DNA of 12,350 nucleotides from Thiotrichales bacterium (GTDB taxonomy: Bacteria > Pseudomonadota > Gammaproteobacteria > Thiomicrospirales > Thiomicrospiraceae), in the NCBI GenBank assembly GCA_027036095.1, contig JALVTA010000029.1, forward strand, positions 1-12,350. The letters run 5' to 3'. Position numbers and translations under genes: made by a program. Each line of letters begins with the position of its first letter. Within the stretch, counting starts at the first letter, position 1. Shown piece after piece: positions 7,423 to 12,350 of this stretch. A model generated the notes under the pieces. That model had not been told where the DNA came from, did no database searches, and was given only the letters and a program-made list of their open reading frames with translations.

Positions 7423-8223
7423 ATGCATGACGGAAACATGATATTGCTGCAGTGGACGGATCTGGTCTTCCTGTCCGTGTGGTTTCTGCTGGCGGCCGGC
7501 TGGCTGGCGCTGGAAGGGTTCGGGCGCACCCGCACGCTGCTGATCAACGGGGTGCGCATGGGGCTGCAGCTGGCGCTGATGGGCGTGTGGCTCAGCTGGG
7601 TGTTTGCTCAGGGCACCTTCTTCTGGGTGACGCTGGTATGGGGCATCATGCTGCTGATGGCCGGGTATGAGGTGCACAAGCGCCAGCAGTACCCGCTGCG
7701 CCGCGGAGGCAGCCTGCTGATCGGCCTGATCGCCCTGTCCATGACGGCTCTGATGCTCACCGTGTTGACACTGGTTACCGTGGTGGAGCCCCGTCCCTGG
7801 TATGCGCCTCAGTATGCCATTCCCCTGCTGGGCATGGTGCTGGGTAACAGCATGACCGCCGTGGCGCTGGCGCTGGATCAGCTCACCCGTCTGGCGCGTG
7901 ACCGGCGCGCTGCGGTAGAGGCTCAGCTGGCACTGGGCGAGCCGCCACGACAGGCCATGGGGTTCGTACGTCGTCAGGCCCTGCAGGTGGCGCTTACGCC
8001 CATGGTCAACATGCTGGCGGCGGCCGGAGTGGTTTCCCTGCCGGGGATGATGACCGGGCAGATTCTCGCCGGTGCCGACCCCATGGAGGCGGTCAAATAC
8101 CAGATCATGATCATTCTGCTGATCGTGGTCTCCACGGCGCTGGGTGCGGTGCTGGCGGTGCGGCTCGGTCAGCGCCGCCTGTTCGATACGCGGGCGCGAT
8201 TGCGGCTCGACTGGCTCTCTTGA
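7423..8223 (+). CDS. fetB: ABC transporter permease, FetB (YbbM/UPF0014)-type putative iron exporter subunit
   Basis: This 266-residue polytopic inner-membrane protein, with about seven hydrophobic segments, is close to the usual FetB length. Diagnostic stretches are RTLLINGVRMGLQL, the segment with IPLLGMVLGNSM in mid-protein, the cytoplasmic coupling region RRAAVEAQLALGE with PRQAM, and the C-terminal VSLPGMMTGQILAG, all typical of UPF0014/FetB. It should pair with the ATPase encoded at 1769 to export iron or a related metal; the substrate is inferred from E. coli. The ATG at 7423 is preferred, with GAAGGGA at 7407-7413 about nine bases ahead; ATG 7438 would drop five residues. The gene is divergent from the acyltransferase gene 33 bases upstream, and its stop codon overlaps the -35 box of the hsp20 promoter. 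Confidence 0.9.
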   Translation: MHDGNMILLQWTDLVFLSVWFLLAAGWLALEGFGRTRTLLINGVRMGLQLALMGVWLSWVFAQGTFFWVTLVWGIMLLMAGYEVHKRQQYPLRRGGSLLIGLIALSMTALMLTVLTLVTVVEPRPWYAPQYAIPLLGMVLGNSMTAVALALDQLTRLARDRRAAVEAQLALGEPPRQAMGFVRRQALQVALTPMVNMLAAAGVVSLPGMMTGQILAGADPMEAVKYQIMIILLIVVSTALGAVLAVRLGQRRLFDTRARLRLDWLS

Positions 8224-8246
8224 AAATCTTGCCGCCGCCTCCATAT
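8219..8246 (+). promoter_or_regulatory. Sigma32 (RpoH)-type heat-shock promoter for hsp20-cbpA
   Basis: CTTGAA (8219-8224) exactly matches the core of the E. coli sigma32 -35 element, and CTCCATAT (8239-8246) matches the -10 CCCCATNT at 7 of 8 positions. The 14-base spacer falls in the accepted range. Transcription would begin near 8253, leaving a leader of about 35 bases before the Hsp20 start. The -35 box includes the fetB stop codon. The position directly ahead of two classic heat-shock genes strongly supports it. Confidence 0.8.
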
Positions 8247-8286
8247 ACGCCGTGACGGAAAAACGAACGGATCAAGGAGGTGGATG

Positions 8287-8733
8287 ATGAGCAGAGTGGT
8301 ACAACCGTGGAGCCTTCTCAATCAGCTCAATCGTGAACTGGAACAGTTTGTCGGTCAGGTGGCCCAGAGCGAGGGTGACCTGCAGCAGGCGCAGTGGGTG
8401 CCTGCGGTGGATATCGAGGAAACCCCGGACGCCTATGTGATTCAGGCGGACGTACCGGGTGTGGATCCCAAGGACATCGAGATCAATGTGGAGAACGGTC
8501 TGCTGGAGATTTCCGGCGAGCGCAAGTTGCAGAAGGAGGTGGATGAGCGTGGCGTGCGCCGGTATGAGCGGGTCTATGGCCGTTTCTACCGCAGCTTCCG
8601 CCTGCCGGAGAGCGCGGACATTGACAATATCCGCGCCAAGACCGACCGGGGCGTGCTGGTGATCGTGGTGCCGAAGAAGTCGGTGGCCAAACCACGCAAG
8701 ATCACCGTGGAGGACGGCGAGGCCGGAAGCTGA
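8287..8733 (+). CDS. Small heat shock protein, Hsp20/alpha-crystallin family
   Basis: This 148-residue ATP-independent holdase binds unfolding proteins in the cytoplasm until DnaK/DnaJ/ClpB can refold them. The alpha-crystallin domain spans about 40-135, from VPAVDIEETPDAY through ADVPGVDPKDIEI, the beta-strand LLEISGERK, and YGRFYRSFRLPES to GVLVIVVPK. The C-terminal tail carries RKITVE, an I-x-I/V motif used in oligomer formation. AAGGAGG at 8274-8280 is six bases from ATG 8287, so I prefer that start to ATG 8284, which is only three bases away. The gene lies under a sigma32-type promoter and is followed by a terminator and then cbpA, so both are probably heat-induced. The family is certain; ibpA orthology is not claimed. 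Confidence 0.95.
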   Translation: MSRVVQPWSLLNQLNRELEQFVGQVAQSEGDLQQAQWVPAVDIEETPDAYVIQADVPGVDPKDIEINVENGLLEISGERKLQKEVDERGVRRYERVYGRFYRSFRLPESADIDNIRAKTDRGVLVIVVPKKSVAKPRKITVEDGEAGS

Positions 8734-8750
8734 TCGCAATAGGGGTGCGG

Positions 8751-8774
8751 AGCCGGCCTCGCGCCGGCTTTTTT
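8751..8774 (+). terminator. Intrinsic terminator between hsp20 and cbpA
   Basis: A 7-bp perfect stem AGCCGGC (8751-8757) and GCCGGCT (8763-8769) with a five-base loop is followed by a run of six T (8769-8774). It lies 17 bases after the hsp20 stop and 21 bases before the cbpA start. No separate cbpA promoter is evident in the 21 bases left, so it probably acts as a partial terminator that lowers cbpA output relative to hsp20. Confidence 0.85.
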
Positions 8775-8795
8775 GTTTGAGGCTGAGGAGGCAGA

Positions 8796-9743
8796 ATGGA
8801 ATACAAGGACTACTACAAGATTCTCGGCGTGGATCGCAACGCCCGTGAGGCGGAGATCAAGAAGGCGTTCCGCCGCCTGGCCGCCAAGCACCATCCGGAC
8901 AAGGGCGGGGATGAGGCCAAGTTCAAGGAGGTCAACGAGGCCTACGAGGTGCTCTCCGATCCGGAGAAGCGCAAGCTGTATGACCAGTTCGGCAGCAACT
9001 GGGAGCAGGGTCAGCAGTTTGACCCGAGCCAGTTCGAGGAGATGTTCGGTCAGCAGTTCGGCGGCTTTGGCGGTGGTGGCTATGCCGGCGGCGGAGCCCA
9101 TGATTTCAGCGATTTCTTCGAGACGCTGTTCGGTGGCGGTTTCCGCCAGCACGGGCGGCGCAGCGGTGGTTTCCGCGCCCGCGGGCAGGATCAGATCGTC
9201 AAGATCCTCATTCCGCTGGAAGATGCGGTCAATGGCGCCGAGCGCACCCTGACCCTGCAGGTGCCCGAGGCGGATGCCTACGGTCAGGTGAGCCACCGCA
9301 ACAAGACCATCAAGGTGAAGATCCCCGCCGGCATCAAGCCGGGGCAGCGCATCCGGCTGGCCGGACAGGGTGGGCCGGGCATCGGCGGAGGGCCCAACGG
9401 CGACCTCTATCTGGAGGTGGAGCTGCAGAAGCATCCGCTCTACCGTGTGGAGGGCGATGATGTCTATCTGGATCTGCCCATCACCCCGTGGGAAGCGGCG
9501 CTGGGCGCCAGGGTGGAGGTGCCCACGCTCAAGGGCAAGGTGGCGCTCAAGATTCCGCCCGGTGCCCAGTCCGGCAAGAAGCTGCGCCTGAAGGGGCGAG
9601 GACTGGGCAAGGTGCCGGGAGACCAGTATGTGGTGCTGCAGATCCACACCCCGCCGGCCGATACGGACGAGGCAAAGGATTTCTATAGGGAAATGGCTGC
9701 CAGGTTCGACGGCTTTAATCCGCGGGCGCATTTCCCGTCCTGA
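8796..9743 (+). CDS. cbpA: CbpA-type DnaJ co-chaperone lacking the zinc finger
   Basis: This 315-residue class B J-domain protein stimulates the DnaK ATPase and delivers substrates; E. coli CbpA also binds curved DNA. The J domain (residues 3-68) has H33-P34-D35, the DnaK-activating motif. A Gly/Phe-rich region (about 85-130, with repeated GGGF/GGGY) follows, then two beta-barrel substrate-binding domains (about 135-300) with KVKIPAGIKPGQRIRL and the echo ALKIPPGAQSGKKLRL. The protein contains no cysteine, so the CxxCxGxG zinc finger of DnaJ itself is absent. GAGGAGG at 8785-8791 sits four bases before the ATG. It is probably expressed by read-through from the hsp20 promoter. CbpM, the usual CbpA inhibitor, is not encoded next door: the next gene is an amino-acid permease. 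Confidence 0.94.
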   Translation: MEYKDYYKILGVDRNAREAEIKKAFRRLAAKHHPDKGGDEAKFKEVNEAYEVLSDPEKRKLYDQFGSNWEQGQQFDPSQFEEMFGQQFGGFGGGGYAGGGAHDFSDFFETLFGGGFRQHGRRSGGFRARGQDQIVKILIPLEDAVNGAERTLTLQVPEADAYGQVSHRNKTIKVKIPAGIKPGQRIRLAGQGGPGIGGGPNGDLYLEVELQKHPLYRVEGDDVYLDLPITPWEAALGARVEVPTLKGKVALKIPPGAQSGKKLRLKGRGLGKVPGDQYVVLQIHTPPADTDEAKDFYREMAARFDGFNPRAHFPS

Positions 9744-9750
9744 TACAACG

Positions 9751-9771
9751 ACCCGCTGCGGCGGGTTTTTT
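9751..9771 (+). terminator. Intrinsic terminator after cbpA
   Basis: The stem ACCCGC (9751-9756) and GCGGGT (9761-9766) encloses a TGCG loop and is followed by six T (9766-9771). It ends the heat-shock unit eight bases after the cbpA stop codon. The permease gene begins only 20 bases later with no obvious promoter between, so that gene depends on read-through or on a promoter inside cbpA. Confidence 0.85.
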
Positions 9772-9791
9772 CTTATCCGGAGGCAGGCAAA

Positions 9792-11102
9792 GTGAGTGAC
9801 AGGGCGCAGCAGCCGAGGGAGACGCTCGGCTTCAAGGAGCTGGTGGCCATGGGGGTCGGCGGCATGATCGGCGGCGGCATCTTTTCGGTGCTGGGGCTGT
9901 CCATGAGCGAAGCGGGGCACGCGGCACCGCTGGCCTTCCTGCTCGGTGGGCTGGTGGCACTGCTGACCGGCCTGTCCTACGCCCGGCTCGGGCTGCACTA
10001 CCGTTCCGCCGGCGGCAGCTTCACCTATATCGAAAAGGCCTTTGCCAGCCACCGGCTGGCGGCGCTGACCGGCTGGCTGCTGCTGGTGGGCTATGTGGGC
10101 ACCATGGCGCTGTACAGCTACACCTTCGGTGCCTACGGGGCGGCGCTGCTGGGCGGCGGGCAGGCGAATCCGCTCATGCGCCACCTGCTGGAAAGCGTGG
10201 TGCTGCTGAGCTTTCTCGGCATCAACCTGTGGGGCGTGAAGGCCAGCGGTCACACGGAGGACCTGATCGTCTTCATCAAGGTGGTCATTCTGGCCCTGTT
10301 TGCCGCCATCGGCCTGTACACCCTGGATGCGAGCCGGCTGGAGCCGCTGTTCAATCAGGGCTGGGTCGGCGTCGTGCTGGGCGCGGCGCTCATTTTCGTG
10401 GCCTATGAGGGATTCGAGCTGATTCCCAATGCCATCAACGACATGGAGGACCCGGAGCGGGATCTGGGGCGCAGCATTGTCACCGCCATCGTGATCACGG
10501 CGACCGTGTATGTGCTGGTGTCACTGGTGGCGGTGGGCAATCTGACGCCGGAGCAGATCCACCGGTATGGCGAGTATGCACTGGCGGTGGCGGCCCAGCC
10601 CTTTCTCGGGCAGGCCGGCTTCGTGCTCATCGGGGTGGCGGCGCTGTTTTCCACCGCCAGCGCCATCAATGCCACCCTGTTCGGCACGGCGCGGCTCAGC
10701 CATGTGATGGCGCGACAGAAGGATCTGCCCCGGGCGTTTTCCCTCAAGTCCCGCCGCAATGTGCCCTGGGCGGCGCTGCTGATCATCACGCTGGTGACGC
10801 TGGTGTTTGTCAATCTGGCCAATCTGGACGTGATTGCCGCCTTCGCCAGTTCCACATTTCTGCTGCTTTTCGCCGCCGTCAACGGCGCGGCGCTGCGACT
10901 GCGCAGGTGGATCGGTCTGTGGTGGCTGTGGCCGCTGCTAGGGCTGATCGCTGCACTGGCGGCCTGGGTGGCGCTGATGGATTATCTCTACCGCCACAAT
11001 CCGGACACGCTCAAGTGGGTGCTCGTTTTCTACGGCGCGGTCAGCGTTGTAGAATGGCTCTTCAGTGCACGAGGATGGCTTCACAGGAGGAAATCGGCGT
11101 GA
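9792..11102 (+). CDS. APC-superfamily amino-acid permease
   Basis: This 436-residue inner-membrane transporter has about 12 hydrophobic segments. TM1 carries the substrate-binding break GGMIGGGIFSVLG, the hallmark of APC transporters, followed by the conserved YARLGLHYRSAGGSFTY. The loop EGFELIPNAINDMEDPERD in mid-protein corresponds to the FEA/NxxEE-type region of amino-acid permeases and cation transporters of the family. Uptake or exchange of an amino acid, amine or related compound by proton or sodium coupling is the family function; the substrate cannot be read from the sequence. The GTG start has GGAGG (9779-9783) eight bases ahead. The stop TGA overlaps the GTG of the TRAP binding protein (GTGA at 11099-11102), which implies coupled translation. 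Confidence 0.9.
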   Translation: MSDRAQQPRETLGFKELVAMGVGGMIGGGIFSVLGLSMSEAGHAAPLAFLLGGLVALLTGLSYARLGLHYRSAGGSFTYIEKAFASHRLAALTGWLLLVGYVGTMALYSYTFGAYGAALLGGGQANPLMRHLLESVVLLSFLGINLWGVKASGHTEDLIVFIKVVILALFAAIGLYTLDASRLEPLFNQGWVGVVLGAALIFVAYEGFELIPNAINDMEDPERDLGRSIVTAIVITATVYVLVSLVAVGNLTPEQIHRYGEYALAVAAQPFLGQAGFVLIGVAALFSTASAINATLFGTARLSHVMARQKDLPRAFSLKSRRNVPWAALLIITLVTLVFVNLANLDVIAAFASSTFLLLFAAVNGAALRLRRWIGLWWLWPLLGLIAALAAWVALMDYLYRHNPDTLKWVLVFYGAVSVVEWLFSARGWLHRRKSA

Positions 11103-12211
11103 AACGCAGAGAACTGATCGGCGCATTGGCCGGGGCGGCTGCAGCCACCACCCTGAGCGCCTGCGGCAAGAACGAGGAGGGTGCGAAGGCGGTGCCCGCC
11201 GTGGCGGTGAGCAAGACCATCGAATGGAAGATGGTGACCACCTGGCCCAAGAATTTTCCCGGTCTGGGCACGGGCGCCAACCGGCTGGCCGAGCTGATCG
11301 GCCAGCTTTCCGGCGGACGGCTGAAGGTGAAGGTCTATGGCGCCGGCGAGCTTGTGGGCGCCTTCGAGGTCTTCGATGCCGTCTCCCGCGGCACCGCAGA
11401 GATGGGGCATGGCGGCGCCTACTACTGGAAGGGCAAGATTCCCTCCGCCCCCTTTTTCTCCGCCGTGCCATTCGGCTTCACGCCCGATGAGATCAACGCC
11501 TGGTTCTATCAGGCCGATGGGGTGAAACTGTGGCAGGAGGCCTACCGGCCTTTCGGTCTGATCCCTTTCCCGGCCGGCAATACCGGGCCGCAGATGGGCG
11601 GCTGGTTCAACAAGGAAATCCACAGCATCGAGGATATCAAGGGGCTGAAGATGCGCATCCCCGGCTTCGGTGGCGAGGTACTCAAGCGGGCCGGCGGCAT
11701 TCCGGTGACCCTGCCGGGCGGTGAACTGTTCCAGGCGATGCAGTCCGGCGCCATTGACGCCACCGAATGGGTCGGCCCCTACAACGATCTGGCCTTCGGT
11801 TTTTACAAGGTGGCCAAATATTACTACACGCCCGGCTGGCACGAGCCGGGCTCCGCGCTGGAGGCCATCGTCAATGCCAGAGCATTCGAAGCGCTGCCGA
11901 AAGACCTGCAGGCCATCGTGGAGCACGCCTGCCGGGTGGTTAATCTGGAGATGCTGGCCGAATACACCGCCCGCAACGAGCAGGCGCTGCAGACCTTGGT
12001 GAATAAACATCATGTGCAGCTGCGCACCTTCCCGGACGATGTGCTGCGCCGCTTCCGGGAACTGACCGGTGAGGTGATCGCCGATGTCACGGCCCGTGAC
12101 AGGTTGGCCGCCAAGGTCTGGGCCTCCCAGAAGGCCTTTCTGGAACAGGTATCCAAATGGACACGGCTGGGTGAGCAGAGCTTCCTGCGGGCCCGCGGAC
12201 TGGACACATAA
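11099..12211 (+). CDS. TRAP-type substrate-binding lipoprotein, DctP/TakP-like
   Basis: This 370-residue extracytoplasmic solute-binding protein is of the TRAP DctP family, closest in pattern to the 2-oxo-acid binder TakP. The signal sequence has R3-R4 (possibly Tat-compatible), a hydrophobic core and the lipobox L-S-A-C22, so it is likely a lipoprotein. Family signatures are MVTTWPKNFPG near the mature N-terminus, FPAGNTGPQMGGWF, LKGLKMRIPGFGG with the carboxylate-binding arginine, and ATEWVGPYNDLAFGFYKVAKYYYTPGW. An organic-acid ligand is inferred from the family. GTG 11099 is chosen because AGGAGG (11085-11090) is eight bases ahead; the frame is open upstream to 10907, but that part overlaps the permease and encodes no signal peptide. 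No DctQ or DctM membrane subunit lies in the window, and the next gene appears to have its own promoter. Confidence 0.9.
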   Translation: MKRRELIGALAGAAAATTLSACGKNEEGAKAVPAVAVSKTIEWKMVTTWPKNFPGLGTGANRLAELIGQLSGGRLKVKVYGAGELVGAFEVFDAVSRGTAEMGHGGAYYWKGKIPSAPFFSAVPFGFTPDEINAWFYQADGVKLWQEAYRPFGLIPFPAGNTGPQMGGWFNKEIHSIEDIKGLKMRIPGFGGEVLKRAGGIPVTLPGGELFQAMQSGAIDATEWVGPYNDLAFGFYKVAKYYYTPGWHEPGSALEAIVNARAFEALPKDLQAIVEHACRVVNLEMLAEYTARNEQALQTLVNKHHVQLRTFPDDVLRRFRELTGEVIADVTARDRLAAKVWASQKAFLEQVSKWTRLGEQSFLRARGLDT

Positions 12212-12282
12212 TCGGCCGCTGATATGAGCCGCCTTTATGGCAGATTGATATTTTTGATTTCTGTTCGGTGTTCCGCGCTCCC

Positions 12283-12288
12283 TATAAT
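12283..12288 (+). promoter_or_regulatory. Candidate -10 element upstream of the last gene
   Basis: TATAAT (12283-12288) is a perfect sigma70 -10 box in an AT-rich gap. The best -35-like sequence, TTGATT (12254-12259), is 23 bases away, which is too far for a standard promoter, so the -35 contact may be weak or activator-assisted. The predicted transcript would have a leader of about 36 bases, containing the ACCTG/CAGGT hairpin and GAGGAG ribosome site. The rest of the 119-base gap shows no convincing terminator for the TRAP gene. Confidence 0.45.
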
Positions 12289-12296
12289 CGAAAGTG

Positions 12297-12311
12297 ACCT
12301 GATCAACAGGT
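12297..12311 (+). repeat. Short hairpin in the predicted leader of the last gene
   Basis: ACCTG (12297-12301) and CAGGT (12307-12311) form a 5-bp stem around ATCAA, six bases ahead of the GAGGAG ribosome site (12318-12323). It could be an operator half-site pair or an mRNA-stabilising 5' stem. It is short enough to be chance. Confidence 0.3.
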
Positions 12312-12330
12312 GAATCAGAGGAGCGCAGAA

Positions 12331-12350
12331 ATGAAAAAATGGCTGGCAGG
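12331..12350 (+). CDS. Start of a gene cut by the right edge; probably exported
   Basis: An ATG preceded at seven bases by GAGGAG (12318-12323) opens a frame reading MKKWLA before the window ends. The lysine pair followed by hydrophobic residues looks like the start of a signal peptide. A candidate promoter precedes it, so it is likely a new transcription unit. The product cannot be identified. Confidence 0.6.

Noticed and set aside
7390..8244. Minus-strand open frame extending the acyltransferase by about 285 codons
   Set aside because: It is exactly antisense to fetB, rich in His and Gln as antisense frames in GC-rich genes are, and has no homology; the acyltransferase domain begins after 7389.
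8751..8774. Hsp20 plus J-protein as part of a transferable protein-quality-control island
   Set aside because: No other island genes (disaggregase, FtsH, thioredoxin-like or trypsin-like genes) or mobile elements are seen; base composition matches the surroundings.
9080..9180. Glycine-rich repeats in cbpA as a tandem repeat element
   Set aside because: These are the normal Gly/Phe region of J-domain proteins with no exact DNA repeat unit.
8586..10253. 555-codon open frame on the minus strand
   Set aside because: It lies antisense to hsp20, cbpA and the permease gene, whose products are clear family members; composition is of the antisense-artefact type.
10907..11098. 64-residue N-terminal extension of the TRAP binding protein
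   Set aside because: It overlaps the permease gene, has no ribosome site and would bury the signal peptide; GTG 11099 has a strong ribosome site and begins directly with the signal sequence.
12212..12235. Possible terminator after the TRAP binding protein gene
   Set aside because: The GGC/GCC and GCT/AGC pairing is interrupted by a mismatch and there is no proper T-run after it.

Overview
The window is GC-rich, densely packed chromosomal DNA from a gammaproteobacterium. That assignment rests on the close match of the uvrD product to gammaproteobacterial UvrD, the FetAB-type iron exporter, the zinc-finger-less CbpA-type DnaJ, and the sigma32-like promoter. I cannot name the genus. A free-living environmental lineage (purple-sulfur or sulfur-oxidiser relatives) would fit, but this is a guess. 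There are no rRNA, tRNA, CRISPR, insertion-sequence or phage features.

Layout. (1) Positions 2-1768: 3' part of uvrD (DNA helicase II), followed with no gap by fetA (1769-2365), the ATPase of a putative iron exporter. (2) Positions 2366-2474: AT-rich spacer with a candidate promoter, leading to a two-gene operon. Its genes are an exported tandem-rhodanese protein (TTG start, 2475) and, overlapping by 4 bases, an inner-membrane HAMP-GGDEF-EAL protein (GTG start, 3251). The GGDEF motif of the latter is degenerate (NADAF) while its EAL catalytic residues are intact. (3) Positions 5596-7389, minus strand: a two-domain acyltransferase (PlsC-like plus OlsB/hemolysin-like GNAT) that resembles OlsF. 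Its 3' end overlaps the GGDEF-EAL gene by 58 bases. (4) Positions 7423-8223: fetB, the permease partner of fetA, about 5 kb from its ATPase and divergent from the acyltransferase gene. (5) Positions 8219-9771: a heat-shock pair, Hsp20 then CbpA, under a very good sigma32-type promoter whose -35 box overlaps the fetB stop codon. One intrinsic terminator lies between the pair and another after it. (6) Positions 9792-12211: an APC-family amino-acid permease whose stop codon overlaps the GTG start of a DctP/TakP-like TRAP substrate-binding lipoprotein. No TRAP membrane subunits are visible. (7) Positions 12283-12350: a candidate promoter, a short hairpin and the first codons of a new gene.

How the parts may work together. 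UvrD, FetAB, Hsp20 and CbpA all fit housekeeping and stress defence (DNA repair, iron export during oxidative stress, protein quality control). The rhodanese/c-di-GMP pair is the least familiar unit and the best candidate for an undescribed module: a periplasmic sulfur-carrier-like protein made together with a periplasm-sensing c-di-GMP phosphodiesterase. The permease/TRAP-binding-protein pair is a second unusual pairing. Nothing here is a clear-cut novel defence or mobile system.
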